Shown here piece after piece: positions 20,401 through 29,777 of a DNA stretch of 64,000 bases. This DNA is from Moesziomyces globuligerus (taxonomy: Eukaryota > Basidiomycota > Ustilaginomycetes > Ustilaginales > Ustilaginaceae). A program made the position numbers and the translations under genes. The stretch covers positions 496,001 through 560,000 of the forward strand of contig JARVLF010000018.1 of NCBI GenBank assembly GCA_030849465.1. The letters run 5' to 3'. The number at the start of each line of letters is the position of its first letter. Within the stretch, counting starts at the first letter, position 1. The notes beneath the pieces are model-generated. The model was not told the DNA's origin. It did no database searches and worked only from the letters and a program-made list of their open reading frames with translations.

Positions 20401-21494
20401 TTGTCGCGGCGAGCTTTGAGCATGCGACGATGTTGCCTTTCGATGCGGAGACGGGTGAGATCCTCATCCTCGGGAGTGCCTGCGCCGATGATCGGGTAGG
20501 TGACGGCCATGTGCGACACTTGGAACTGAACCTTTTTGAGTGGCGCAGCCGAGGTGGTGGCTGCGGCGACGTTGCTCTTGACCAAGGACGGCGAGGACGA
20601 GGTGGATGCGGAGTCCGACTCTGCGTTTTGCGAGGATGCTGTGGAGAAGGCGGAAGAAGAGCCATACGTATTGCTGCTGCTGCCGCTGATGCTGGTGCTA
20701 TTCCTGGCGCCGGGTGCTCCGACCGATGATTGCAAGGAACCATTGGACCTGGTGGGTGAATCGCTGGAGAGCAAGCCGCCGACGGAAGTTGCATTGGCGC
20801 CGCCGACGTTTGCGGCAGCCCCAGCGGCGATGCCACCGATCCTTCGAAACATGCCGCCGATGTAGGAGGCGGTGGCTTGGGCGGTGCCGCCTTGAGGCAG
20901 AGGGACCTGCACGTTGACACCTTGCTGTGCGAGACGCGAGTTGATGTTCTCGAGGATGTCGCGGCGGAAGGAGAAGCCCTTCTGCGGAGGCGGAGCGGGT
21001 TTCAAGATGCCCTTGGGTTTGGAGCTCATCTTGCGCTTGTATACGGAACGACGGACGGGGCTGACGGTGGTGATTATGGACGGTGTGAGTTCCGACTCGG
21101 GTGATGCGGTCGAGAAAGCATTGTCGGCACGCTGATCGAATGACGCCGATGGAGACGCTTCAGTTGTTGAATGGCCGGTCTCATTCCGAGAGATGGACGG
21201 CAATGGCTTGTCCTGGTCAGCTTGGTGAGATGAAGCCGAGGATGCGGTGGTGGGGGAGATGTGAGTGGATTCAGAGGAAGTAGCGAGGCCCGGTGAGCCG
21301 AATGCGCCCGGCACCACCGGACTCTCGATGTCCGTGGGAGATTGGCACGATGATTCGGCGGATTCTGTCGTAGGTCGAGATGTCGTTGCTTCGGTGAGTG
21401 GTGTGGGTGCAGCGTGAGACGACGACGAAGGCTCCGTGTGCGCCTGACTTGTCGAGGCTGTGCTCTCGGCTTCGGTATCGCCTTGGGTGGACAT
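17433..21494 (-). CDS. Large leucine-rich-repeat protein with PP1-docking motif (PPP1R37-like)
   Basis: Predicted 1353-residue protein. Residues 1-315 are Ser/Thr-rich and probably disordered, with a conserved-looking block KGILKPAPPPQKGFSFRRD (about 161-179). KVQF at 321-324 fits the RVxF motif that docks protein phosphatase 1. Then come ribonuclease-inhibitor-type leucine-rich repeats (LDLSFVPLD, LVLENCALTDD, YLDLSENSID, then LDLKSNDIRGG, LNLSDNNIEMPG, LDMSHNPCSG, LDLAENFGID), interrupted by a long acidic and disordered insert. A predicted coiled coil and an acidic tail (LGLDDDDDDAQ) follow. Order and motif resemble metazoan PPP1R37, an inhibitory PP1 regulator; that function here is inferred. 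It shares a 689-base divergent promoter region with Cwc2. Confidence 0.8.
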   Translation of the reverse strand: MSTQGDTEAESTASTSQAHTEPSSSSHAAPTPLTEATTSRPTTESAESSCQSPTDIESPVVPGAFGSPGLATSSESTHISPTTASSASSHQADQDKPLPSISRNETGHSTTEASPSASFDQRADNAFSTASPESELTPSIITTVSPVRRSVYKRKMSSKPKGILKPAPPPQKGFSFRRDILENINSRLAQQGVNVQVPLPQGGTAQATASYIGGMFRRIGGIAAGAAANVGGANATSVGGLLSSDSPTRSNGSLQSSVGAPGARNSTSISGSSSNTYGSSSAFSTASSQNAESDSASTSSSPSLVKSNVAAATTSAAPLKKVQFQVSHMAVTYPIIGAGTPEDEDLTRLRIERQHRRMLKARRDKPWTPEELEALYRECCRTREEHPLKKMRLVFQEAAQSSPPALKTLDLSFVPLDRHAVEPIADLLSVDFGLNKLVLENCALTDDSLKSILHALLVSGTLPNLSIASNRKIRFRGWRFLAIFMRRARALRYLDLSENSIDRSSLEHLLAVITKPPAAVTHHRAPQRPSKQATDGKRDALSTSAAGVEGGTNGKGADPAASAMNGDEVSDDNDSDGDDEFFDDSGEPLMPTAPLLRDVSDDPDPPSSAIISLRLENCGLKAASLELLSQSVRFSDIRHLSLRRNKIGQLASVALAIMLKDYPDSLAVDPSYNGSPLGEGKSYFEAHAAANAHTRGQARPDDGAADRSGRTLRPTGAQISPERRTRSYSPGLPEVPLIVSSPGGGITSRKMPSQFYANGAGGQQPTTFYGAHTEQLQDAMQTSIASAGSELDVQLTPQETLEARRNSAPGLSEEEAISMYQAKRARRILADLPRVGNLLTLDLKSNDIRGGVVYLAQVLKKNRTLRVLNLSDNNIEMPGLVAIAEALKYNSTLETLDMSHNPCSGPGLEGITTLRTAFALNSNLKRLFLNDTDLSSEAAIALAEFLPEARSLIHLDLAENFGIDIAGVMALAVSLRMNRSLRCLDLNIPPNNPDFARLSQEILQSCVRNTELAQQRATQKGLKQPIAAPIYKSVVARAARENDERIKAIETARATAKEAAKAKDRAAVESLLSASGECRNVLRDLLTGEEKRQREAPEQKVTPPGEFVEDLTQQSAKLRRRLAELAATVEDEELLARILAVHDELGDVSKRLEEFYRYGSAPAIDVRAVDAGLPPSEVARATAGVGVASSQLLATPDQAQLDSGLSSPAFSIADSDEEDSDDASAAPQAQQTGAARERDDAGAAAVGRLQGLRIDTGAADREIPDDDDRPDVATARSPSEDRAKGQLSEEAELFRKARSLGLDDDDDDAQADAAAKDESGEQLRQDLLHAQVPPKTDGSPSAEVTPAYAADGQ

Positions 21495-22183
21495 GCTGGG
21501 AGAGGGAGGCCGGTCGCGGCGGGAGCCAGCGAGGCCAGAGCGACCAGGGACGGATCAGTTGGATCGAGGCGGCGTGAGGCAAGGCATGCGGCGCGTCTCG
21601 AGGCCCGTACAGAGCTATGTTGCCGACGCTGCGTGTCGCGGCTCGGGGGAGATGGTGTGGAGGGATGAGTAGAAGCGACGGGAGAAGAAGAAGGAAGGCG
21701 GACAAAAGAGGAGATGCAGGCCAAGGGTAGGCGATGTGCGGTTGGGGCGGGGGAGGTGTTGAGTTGCAATGCGAAAGGGGTTGGATGCGTTGGTGTGTGC
21801 ACCGGTGCATGACATGCGAATTTGGCGACATGGGCCGAGTCGAGGCCAACACACACTTTGGCCTTGCTGTTGGCCTCGCTGTTGGCCTCGCTATGCCCTG
21901 ACAACCGACTGGCGACTGTGCTGTGCAGGCCAAAACTTAGTAGCCGCGTGCACCGACAGCCTCTGCCTCGCTGTGCTGCTGGCCCGCTCGCCTGTATGCT
22001 CAGGCTCGGCATCAGATCGTGTGAGTAGCCGCAGATGCTATCGGCCTAACACCTAGAAACTCCAGCCGCACGCCGCTCAGTCGGATTTCGGACAAGCTCG
22101 AAAACTGGACAGGATTCGAACCCGAACGTCCCGCCGAGGCTTGTCGACCGACTCCATCCGCCCCCTCCCTCATACCTTGGACC
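21495..22183. other. Divergent promoter region, LRR gene and CWC2
   Basis: About 690 bases between divergent starts. It contains a short imperfect 12-base tandem repeat (21860-21892, GGCCTCGCTGTT). A T-arm-like string near 22110 has no partner acceptor arm. No ORF here looks coding. Confidence 0.55.
21860..21892. repeat. 12-base tandem repeat GGCCTCGCTGTT, about 2.7 copies
   Basis: The first unit has one T/C difference and the third is partial. It lies in the divergent promoter region between the LRR gene and CWC2. Confidence 0.8.
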
Positions 22184-23578
22184 ATGAGCGAGGCGGCAGA
22201 GCAAAGCGGCGATGCTTCGGCACAGGTCGCTTCGACCTCGTACCAGCCGCGTCCGGCTCGCAAGCAGGTGTCGATCGTCAAGTTCAACGCCATCCGAGAG
22301 GCGTTTAGCGCACGCCCCGAATCGGCGGGCACCTTCAACATCTGGTACGAGAACTACGCTGGCGTCGACCGAGAGGAGAACGAGGCACAGAAGGCGAAGC
22401 GCGAGACTCGATGCGACATCGCGCGTGACGCCGGCTACACCAAGGCAGATGTCCTGCTCCGCACGCAAGCGGCTCGCATCCAGCAGGGTGCGGCGATCGC
22501 ACCCGACGAGGCTGTCTACTGCTGCATCCACTTTGCACGAGGATGCTGCCCTCACGGCGTCGACTGCAACTTTCTCCATCGCCTGCCGCGTCCAAACGAC
22601 TTCCCCAGCCAAGGTCGCGACTGCTTCGGTCGCGAGAAGCTCGGCAACTACAAGGACGACATGAGTGGAACCGGCTCCCTCTCCAAGATCAACCGCACGC
22701 TCTACGTAGGCCGCATCCACGAGGAGCACGGAGTGTCCTCTCCGAAAGTGCAGAATACTGCGTGGCGCGATGGTGGCAAGACGCTCAAGGGCGGTCGCAG
22801 CGTCAACGAGGCGAACGGCAAGAAAGGCCCGCGGCCCAAACACGATCCGAAGACCTACCGCCCGCAGCACAACTCGGTGCGTCCCGAGACGGACAATGCG
22901 ACCGAGCGCGTGGTACGTCGCCACTTTGGCGAATGGGGCGAGATCGAGAGGCTGCGCGTACTCAACGGTCGCTCGTGTGCGTTTGTCACGTTCAAGTACG
23001 AGGCCAATGCGCAGTTCGCCAAAGAGGCCATGCTCAACCAGTCGCTCGACCACGACGAGATCATCAACGTCCGCTGGTCTTCCGACGACCCAAACCCGGC
23101 TGCGCAGAAGCGCAACCAGGAGCAGATGCGTAGGGCGGGCGAGCGTGCCATCATGGCCGGCATGTCGACCCAAGCCATCGAAGCGCAGCAGGCACTGCGA
23201 GCGCTCGAGGCGCTCGATAACCCCGCCCACCCGGATGCCGATTCCAAGCGACGTCGCATTGCGCAGCAAAGCCACGCCGACGACGAGATGAAGAAGCTCG
23301 ACGAGGAGAACGAACGCGCATGGGCAGAGATTGCGCGCGAGCGACAGGCTGTCCTCGCTGCCGCACAGGCCAGCCAGCCCCTCCCGGCTGCAAGTCCTGT
23401 TTCTGCCGCCACCAGCGAGAACAAGAACGGATCCGGATCAGCCGCCCTGCTCAACGCAGAGACCATGTCGAATCTCGCATCGCTCCAGACGCTGCGTCAG
23501 ACGTCCGCTGCACCCGCAACCACAAACGGCCTCGGTAGCTTGGCCGCCTACGGCAGTGACAGCGAAGACGATGCATGA
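22184..23578 (+). CDS. CWC2: Pre-mRNA splicing factor Cwc2
   Basis: Nuclear component of the Prp19-associated complex. In yeast Cwc2 contacts U6 snRNA and the intron and helps form the active spliceosome. Predicted 464 residues in family order: the N-terminal torus region (FNIWYENYAG at about 51-60), a CCCH zinc finger (about 113-132: CCIHFARGCCPHGVDCNFLH, a C-x7-C-x5-C-x3-H spacing), the connector PRPNDFPSQGRDCFGREKL and an RNA-recognition motif (RTLYVGRI at about 171 and CAFVTFKYEANAQFAKEAM). Between the first strand and first helix of that motif there is a Lys/Arg-rich insert of about 50 residues (about 180-230). The tail is Glu/Ala-rich and ends in an acidic stretch. The start ATG follows a pyrimidine-rich leader. 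Confidence 0.93.
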   Translation: MSEAAEQSGDASAQVASTSYQPRPARKQVSIVKFNAIREAFSARPESAGTFNIWYENYAGVDREENEAQKAKRETRCDIARDAGYTKADVLLRTQAARIQQGAAIAPDEAVYCCIHFARGCCPHGVDCNFLHRLPRPNDFPSQGRDCFGREKLGNYKDDMSGTGSLSKINRTLYVGRIHEEHGVSSPKVQNTAWRDGGKTLKGGRSVNEANGKKGPRPKHDPKTYRPQHNSVRPETDNATERVVRRHFGEWGEIERLRVLNGRSCAFVTFKYEANAQFAKEAMLNQSLDHDEIINVRWSSDDPNPAAQKRNQEQMRRAGERAIMAGMSTQAIEAQQALRALEALDNPAHPDADSKRRRIAQQSHADDEMKKLDEENERAWAEIARERQAVLAAAQASQPLPAASPVSAATSENKNGSGSAALLNAETMSNLASLQTLRQTSAAPATTNGLGSLAAYGSDSEDDA

Positions 23579-24185
23579 CCAAGACGCTCTCGCACACCGC
23601 TGCCTCCGCACGGAACATCGCCACGATATTGCTGTACTTGTACCCATGCCTCACCTATACCGCCTGCATAATCCATCCGGCCGCCCTAAACGCAGCTTCT
23701 CCCACACGATATGGATGGCAGCTGTGAGCGCAAAGCGCATGCCAAGAGTAGACTGATGCTGCACATGTTTTAAGCTGATTGTTATACCCAAACATATCAC
23801 ATCTTGAATTCAAATTCGATTTGGCCGGTTGGAGGGCTGGTCCGTGCTAGGGGATGGCCGACTCCACATTCAAACGGCTATGCCGCCGTGCCCGGCTTGT
23901 CGAGCAGCCTTGGAAAGGGCAGGCAGCCGTACAAGGACCCTGGAGAGGACGCACAGCTGCAATGGTGACTGCGAGCGCCGAGCGGCAAGAGCGAGAGCCC
24001 AGGTGTCCGAATCGTCTGAATCATGAATCGTGTGACCTGGCCGAGGAAGCGGCAGCTGTCGATGTTCGCCTCCACACCCGCAACCCAGGCCGGGCATCGT
24101 ATCCGACCGATCGCCGCGCCTTCCTCTGCCACTCTCAACACCACTACCGCTCTCTAGCAACGCATAGACGTGTACTCGACACGAC
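23579..24185. other. Intergenic between CWC2 and the GST gene
   Basis: About 600 bases between two plus-strand genes. An AT-rich patch near 23765-23825 follows CWC2; the rest is presumably the GST promoter. No gene or repeat seen. Confidence 0.5.
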
Positions 24186-25253
24186 ATGAGCGAAGCAAGT
24201 CCTGTTAAGCGCGCCGGCTCCACCGCCGACACCGAAGACGGCGTGTCTACGGTCCCCACTACCACCGCTCCGTCCGACAGCGGCTTCGAGGACCTGAGCA
24301 TCTCCGAGACCGACTCCAACGTGCGTGTTGCTGCTAGCGATGCGGGCGCCGCCGAGACGGTCAACGCTGCCGTGCCCGCAGCAGCTCCCGCACGTCAGGT
24401 GGATGAGCCTGCCGCACACCCGACGCGCGCGGACAGCACCTCGCTCACCTCGAGCACCTCGGGCCTCGTGCTGTTCGATCTGACCGACAAACCCGGCGGT
24501 AAAGCGTGCTTCTCGCCGCATACGGTCAAGACGATCCTCGATCTCAAGTTGCTCAACGTGGGATACGAGCGTCAGCGCCTCACGTTTGTCCAGATCCGCA
24601 ACGACCTCTCGCAGCGCATCGCCGACAACGTCACCGTGCCCGCGCTCGAGCTGAGCGACGGCTCGCACATCGTCGACTCGTGGAACATCGCCGAATACCT
24701 CGAGCGTCTCCATCCGGACGGACATCGCCTCTTTGGTAGCTCGGCCACCAAGCGTCTCGCTGCCATGCTCAACCAGTTTGGCAAAACCGTCCTCGCCCCG
24801 CATCTCGGTCCGCTCTCCCAGCGGGGCATCCACGCCATGCTCGACACCGACTCGGCAGACTACTTTGCCAACGTCAAGATCGGCACGCCCCGTTGGAACA
24901 AGATCACCGCCATGACGCAAGCCGACGTCTCCAATCACGTCCAGCAGGTCATCGCAAAGCTCGAGGTGGTCAACGCCATGCTCACCTGCGAAGGCGGCAG
25001 CGACTCCAGTGCGCCCGCCTCCTACTCGACACGCAGCACCTCCACACCTCAGCCTCGCTCCAACAAGCCCGTCTGGTTCGCAGGCGGCGACGATCCCACC
25101 CACGCCGACTTTGTCCTCTTCGGCTGGTACGTCTTCTCCCGCACCGCCGGCCACAAGATCGCCAACGAGATTTGGACAGCCCACAAACCCATCGCACGCT
25201 GGCTCGACGCCATGCTCGAATGGTGTGGCGACCTGGCCAACGATTTCGTCTGA
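24186..25253 (+). CDS. Glutathione S-transferase, etherase-like class
   Basis: Predicted 355-residue cytosolic glutathione transferase. About 90 residues of Ser/Thr/Ala-rich, probably disordered sequence precede a thioredoxin-fold domain: LVLFDLTDKPGGKACFSPHT at the active-site loop, TVPALELSDG with the conserved cis-proline position, then DSWNIAEYLE, the usual glutathione gamma-Glu site (S-x-x-IAEYL). A helical C-terminal domain follows (about 200-355). The order resembles basidiomycete etherase-like (GTE/LigE-type) transferases, which act on xenobiotics or aromatic ethers; the substrate here is unknown. The C-terminal domain has a Ser/Thr-rich insert (about 275-295). The 3' end lies only 78 bases from that of the convergent HPM1 gene. 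Confidence 0.85.
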   Translation: MSEASPVKRAGSTADTEDGVSTVPTTTAPSDSGFEDLSISETDSNVRVAASDAGAAETVNAAVPAAAPARQVDEPAAHPTRADSTSLTSSTSGLVLFDLTDKPGGKACFSPHTVKTILDLKLLNVGYERQRLTFVQIRNDLSQRIADNVTVPALELSDGSHIVDSWNIAEYLERLHPDGHRLFGSSATKRLAAMLNQFGKTVLAPHLGPLSQRGIHAMLDTDSADYFANVKIGTPRWNKITAMTQADVSNHVQQVIAKLEVVNAMLTCEGGSDSSAPASYSTRSTSTPQPRSNKPVWFAGGDDPTHADFVLFGWYVFSRTAGHKIANEIWTAHKPIARWLDAMLEWCGDLANDFV

Positions 25254-25331
25254 CCCACTGTCCGACCTATCTTGCTTCCAATCTCACCCAGTCCATGCTG
25301 TTTCTGGTTGACTACGCTTGCATTCGTGCGG

Positions 25332-26486
25332 TCAGAATGTGACCGAGAGGACGGTGCGTCCTACACCCCGCGTGACCGAATGGACCGGCACCACCTGAGC
25401 CGAGGGCGCGATCTCGGCGAGCGTCTGCTTGAAGGCCTCGACGCCGCCGCCGACGCCAAAGTAGATGACCTTGGCAGCGACGAGCACGGTCGCCGCAGGA
25501 CGGGAGGCGTACGAGCGCAGCAGCTGCACAAGCGGCGTGAGCGAAGGTAGCGCGTAGATGGTCTCGGATGTGAGCACCAGATCCATCCCCGACGCCGGTG
25601 CGGGGAAGGTGGACCAGGCGCCGGCGATGAAGTTGATGCGGATGCTGCGCTGCTCGAGCGAGCTGCGGAAGGCGACGAGGAGCTCCGGAGTGATGGAGAG
25701 TTCGCCGTGCGTCTCGACCTCGTCGGCCGCCGTGTCAAAGTGGTCCTGACCGCGACGCGCGAGTTCACTGCGCTCCTGCGCTGTATGCTGTGCGCCATGC
25801 CCTGCGCGGAAGTCCGCCGCGGCTGCAGACGACCACCACGCCAGAAGCACGTTGGGCAGCGTCACCAGCTCGAGCACCGTGGCATTGTAGTCGGCCAAGT
25901 TCAGAGTCATTCCCACGCCGCCGTGAGCAGGCGCATCGTTGAGCACATGTCCCAGCACGAATAGTGACGGTAGCGCTGTACCGCAGCCGAGCTCGAGCAC
26001 GCTCTTGCCGTGGAATTGCTCCGACCAGCGCTGGCCGCCCTCGACGTGCGTGTGGAGCCGATCGAGCGTCTCGACGAGATCCAGAGCACATTCCCACGTC
26101 TTGAGCCCCCCTTCGTACACGCCGGGTATCAAGTCCGACTGCGCATCCACCTGTGCTCCCATGTCACTTGACTGTGCGTTGGACTCCGCCTCCGCCTCGT
26201 CATCGTCGAGAAGCATCTGGAAGCGCGCATCGAACAGGTCGCGGCGCAGCAGGCGGTGCGCGGCGCCGCCGCGAGAGGCAAGCGGCACGCTGATGGACGA
26301 GTAGGAGATGCGGGACGGGAGATTCTCGATCATATCCTCGAGCGAGTACGACTGATACGCCGCCTGCGCTATCGACCCGGACGAGTCGCCGTTGGCTGTG
26401 GATGTCGACGCAGCAGGCGCCGCCGCCGCCATCGAGACATACTCGTCGTCCAGCTCCGACTCGTCAAACTGGAATCCAAACGACAT
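25332..26486 (-). CDS. HPM1: Protein-histidine N-methyltransferase, Hpm1/METTL18 family
   Basis: Predicted 384-residue S-adenosylmethionine-dependent methyltransferase. Family members methylate a histidine of ribosomal protein uL3 (Rpl3) and affect ribosome assembly. Diagnostic segments: DLIPGVYEGGLKTWEC (about 118-133), the family hallmark, then motif I SVLELGCGTALPS (about 162-174), LADYNATVLELVTLPN (motif II/post-I) and DLVLTSETIYAL. The N-terminus is acidic and Ala/Ser-rich (FDESELDDEYV). An insert of about 40 residues, rich in Ala, Gln and His, follows motif II. The ATG at 26486 (MSFGFQF) is preferred over an upstream in-frame start because it sits directly before the conserved acidic N-terminus. 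Confidence 0.9.
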   Translation of the reverse strand: MSFGFQFDESELDDEYVSMAAAAPAASTSTANGDSSGSIAQAAYQSYSLEDMIENLPSRISYSSISVPLASRGGAAHRLLRRDLFDARFQMLLDDDEAEAESNAQSSDMGAQVDAQSDLIPGVYEGGLKTWECALDLVETLDRLHTHVEGGQRWSEQFHGKSVLELGCGTALPSLFVLGHVLNDAPAHGGVGMTLNLADYNATVLELVTLPNVLLAWWSSAAAADFRAGHGAQHTAQERSELARRGQDHFDTAADEVETHGELSITPELLVAFRSSLEQRSIRINFIAGAWSTFPAPASGMDLVLTSETIYALPSLTPLVQLLRSYASRPAATVLVAAKVIYFGVGGGVEAFKQTLAEIAPSAQVVPVHSVTRGVGRTVLSVTF

Positions 26487-26755
26487 GATCCTTGATGTCC
26501 GGCTTTGGAGATGGAAGGCACTCCTGGCTGGCGAAGCAAGCTGGTCGTAGAGAAGATGTGTAGATGGGCTGGAGGAAGCCAAAGCTTGGAGAACAGCAAG
26601 AAGCCACCGCTCAAAATTCCGGCCGGGCCAAAATTTAGGCTCAAATCTCGGATCTCGGCGTCGGCCCCACTTGTCCCCCTCAACCCCACAGACTGTCCTT
26701 CATGTGAGTCCCACCAAAGCTTGCATTTGCGCACTACTGAACAGGATGACGGTAG

Positions 26756-28549
26756 CTAGAAGAGGTCGCGGTCGGTGACGCAGCCTTCGGAGGCATTCTG
26801 AACGTCGCGAGCGAACTTGTACAGCCAGCCGCGCTTGACCTTGAGCGTCTTGCCCTTCTTCTCCCGGACCCAGGTCTCGCTCCTCTTGGCGAGCTCGTCG
26901 TCGTCGACGTGCAGGTTGATCTGGCGCGTGTTGGCGTCGATGGTGATCCTGTCTCCGTCGTGGACGAGCGCGATGGGTCCGCCTTCGGCCGCCTCGGGGA
27001 CGACGTGGCCGGTGCAGAAGCCGTGCGAGGCGCCCGAGAAGCGCCCGTCGGTGATGAGCGCCACCGTCTGGCCGAGCCCGGCGCCCATGATGGCGCCAGT
27101 GGGGCCGAGCATCTCGGGCATGCCCGGTCCGCCCTTGGGCCCGACGTAGCGGATGACGACGACGCTTCCGTCCTTGACGCGGCCGTCTGCAATCGCCTCG
27201 GTGATGCCGTCCTCCGAGTCAAAGACGACGGCGGTACCGTCAAACGTGAGACCCTCCTTGCCCGTAAGCTTGGAGACGGCACCGCCGGGGCAGAGCGAGC
27301 CGCGCATGATGGTGAGATGGCCGGTAGCCTTGATGGGGTTCTCGAGCGGACGAATGATGTCCTGCGACTCAAAGTCCAGCGGTTCGACGTCGGCGAGGTT
27401 CTCGCGCAGCGTCTTGCCCGTGCACGTCATCACGTCGCCGTGCAGCAGATCGGTGTTCTCGAGGATGTACTTGAGCACGCGCGGCACGCCGCCAATGTTG
27501 TGGATGTCTTCCATGTAGTACTTGCCGGACGGCTTGACGTCGGCGAGCATGGGTGTCTTGTCGCCGATGCGCTGGAAGTCATCGATGGTGATGTCGACGT
27601 CGCCGGCGCGCGCGACGGCGATGAGATGGAGCACGGCGTTGGTCGAGCCGCCGAGGACGTGCGTCATGGTGATGGCGTTTTCAAACGCCTGCTTGGTCAT
27701 GATGTCGCGCGGCTTGATGTCCTTGGCGAGCAGGTTCTTGAGGAAGCCACCGACGCGCAGACACTCCTGCACCTTTTCGGGATACACGGCGGGCGTGCTG
27801 CTCGTCATGGGCAACCCCATGCCCATGACCTCGATCGCAGTCGAAAGGGTGTTGGCCGTGTACATGCCACCGCATGCACCTGGACCGGGACAAGCGTTGC
27901 GGATCAAGTCGACGCGCTGCTCGGCGGTGATGAGGCCCTTTGCATATGCGCCCGTCGCCTCGAAATTGTCCGCCACATTGCATGGATCGCCCTTCTTCCT
28001 CCCCATGCCGGGCACATCTACGCCGTGCCTACCCGGCTGGATCGTACCGCCGTAGACGATGATCGTCGGTCTGTTGTGTCGCAACGCCGCCATGAGACAG
28101 CCAGGCATGTTCTTGTCACAGCCAGGAATCTGGATGTTACCGTCGTGGTACTGTGCGAGCGTGATGGTCTCGATCGAGTCGGCGATGAGCTCTCTCGAGG
28201 GGAGCGAGTACTGCATGCCGGGGCCACCCATGGTGATGGCGTCCGAGACGCCGACGGTGTTGTTTTGCAGGCCCACCATCCCCACCGCCTCGCAGCCCTG
28301 CTTAATTTGGCGTCCGAACTCGAGCAGATGAGTGTTGCAAGGGTTGCCCTCCCACCACACGGACGAGATGCCGATCTGCGGCTTGTTCATGTCCTCGACG
28401 GTCAAGCCGCAGGCGTGCAGCATCGACTGCGCCGCACCCTTGTCCGGAGATTGGGTGATGAACGAGCTGATGCGATTGAGCTTCACCTCGCCGTCCTGCG
28501 TCGGGTCGGCGCGCGCCGTTGAGCGCAGCTCCACCTGTCCAGGTGCCAT
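26756..28549 (-). CDS. ILV3: Dihydroxyacid dehydratase
   Basis: Iron-sulfur dehydratase of valine, leucine and isoleucine synthesis, converting dihydroxy acids to 2-keto acids, normally in mitochondria. Predicted 597 residues from the ATG at 28549. Cluster cysteines are Cys71 ([10 protein letters not shown]), Cys144 (GCDKNMPG) and Cys226 ([15 protein letters not shown]). Other signatures: [41 protein letters not shown] and [12 protein letters not shown] near the C-terminus. The N-terminus [16 protein letters not shown] is not a clear mitochondrial presequence; the frame stays open upstream to about 29017 but without an obvious better start. Either import uses a weak signal or an upstream exon is missed. 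Confidence 0.95.
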   Translation of the reverse strand: MAPGQVELRSTARADPTQDGEVKLNRISSFITQSPDKGAAQSMLHACGLTVEDMNKPQIGISSVWWEGNPCNTHLLEFGRQIKQGCEAVGMVGLQNNTVGVSDAITMGGPGMQYSLPSRELIADSIETITLAQYHDGNIQIPGCDKNMPGCLMAALRHNRPTIIVYGGTIQPGRHGVDVPGMGRKKGDPCNVADNFEATGAYAKGLITAEQRVDLIRNACPGPGACGGMYTANTLSTAIEVMGMGLPMTSSTPAVYPEKVQECLRVGGFLKNLLAKDIKPRDIMTKQAFENAITMTHVLGGSTNAVLHLIAVARAGDVDITIDDFQRIGDKTPMLADVKPSGKYYMEDIHNIGGVPRVLKYILENTDLLHGDVMTCTGKTLRENLADVEPLDFESQDIIRPLENPIKATGHLTIMRGSLCPGGAVSKLTGKEGLTFDGTAVVFDSEDGITEAIADGRVKDGSVVVIRYVGPKGGPGMPEMLGPTGAIMGAGLGQTVALITDGRFSGASHGFCTGHVVPEAAEGGPIALVHDGDRITIDANTRQINLHVDDDELAKRSETWVREKKGKTLKVKRGWLYKFARDVQNASEGCVTDRDLF

Positions 28550-29777
28550 GATCGCGAAGGTCGACTTGCGTGAGAAGGGAGTGAGGGAAGGCTTGAGGTC
28601 GCGCTTGTGCGGGAGATCCAAGAAAAGGGGGGCAAAGGATGGGGTAGAGGAATAGAGCGTCGCGCGTCCACTGGTGCGCGAGAAGTATAGAGGAGTATAT
28701 GGGGGATCCAGAAGGACGCGATGGGGTGGAGAGACGAGGGGCCCCACGGGTTGCAGCGAGGTGAACGCCGGACCGAGCAAAGGTGACCGATCCCACCAGG
28801 GGAGGTGGAGCTGGCGAGCTGCCCTGAACCGAAGTGCACGCGTGCGCGCGGGGGAAGAGGAGGCGAGGGCACTCGCCCGGCGGAGCGCTCCCTCTGTGCT
28901 CGGTTCGGGCGGCGTGGGGGAGGGAGCTATGGAACCCAGCCTTCTGGCCGAGCAATTCGCCGAGGTGGTCTGCGGGCCATCGCATTTGTAATCCAGCAAG
29001 TCTGGCCCGTGTACCAATTGCTTGTACGCTGGTGCATGTCATCCTTGCCACTCACCAGCACGTCGACTTACTGGCCGGCTTGTTCAAAGATGGGCCCATG
29101 CATGAACAAGTCATCAGAGAAGGTAGCATGTGCCGGAGCCAGGTGGCGCTCAGCGTGGGGGCGGACCCGCCCCAACTTTGTTCTCGCCGTCGCTCTAACA
29201 AGAACAACCGCGATTTTTTAGTATGCCCGAGCCTTTGTTGCAGGCCGCCGTCGCCTGCTGGCCATCAGATCCTCTGAGGGACCTTCCGAAGATAGTTGAA
29301 TCGCTTTCTTCGAGCGAGTATGGTGAGCAGCTGCGGCCAACTAAGTCAGTCTCGCTCAGCATGCAGTGTTCTGTTGGTTGGATTCCACTGGACAAGGCAC
29401 GCATCGGCGCTGGCTTCCATTGCACATGGGAATTTCGCGCTCGCCAGTGACAGCTCGCTTACAACTCGCATGCTCAGCGCTGCTCGAGGCTCGCGCGACT
29501 CGGGCCTCCTCTACGCCAACGCACGTGTCGCTTTTGCGCCATCGTTGCAGACTCAGGCACGCATACAGCAGGCACACATGCGACCATTGCGACGGGATCT
29601 GTGTGGGCTGAACGACGGGGTATGGTGGGGTTCTTCAAAAGAGCGACGGCGGGAAAGGAACAAACGTGAGTGGAGAAGGCGAAAAGAGGGGGAGTGGGTG
29701 AGGGCTCGAGCTTCCGGCTTTCATCCGTATGATTGAGGAGCGAGCACGATCCGCGATCGTTGGTATGAGGTAAGAGG
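28550..29777. other. Intergenic: ILV3 promoter region and 3' end of the secreted-protein gene
   Basis: About 1.2 kb. On the minus strand the ILV3 frame is open across 28550-29017 but its composition is not convincing as coding. Two splice-donor-like strings (near 29050 and 29065, minus strand) could belong to a leader intron. TATA-like strings lie around 28686-28702. No other gene recognised. Confidence 0.45.

Noticed and set aside
22090..22130. T-arm-like string (GGATTCGAACCCG) suggesting a tRNA on the minus strand
   Set aside because: No matching 5' acceptor arm or anticodon stem within 150 bases.
26909..28522. Long plus-strand ORF (537 codons) opposite ILV3
   Set aside because: Same reason: antisense shadow of a highly conserved enzyme, with Asp/Val/Arg/His-rich composition typical of such shadows.
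28980..29120. Possible upstream exon with mitochondrial presequence for ILV3 (donor-like GTGAGT/GTAAGT on the minus strand)
   Set aside because: The peptide before the donors is not presequence-like and no clear acceptor joins it to the ILV3 frame.
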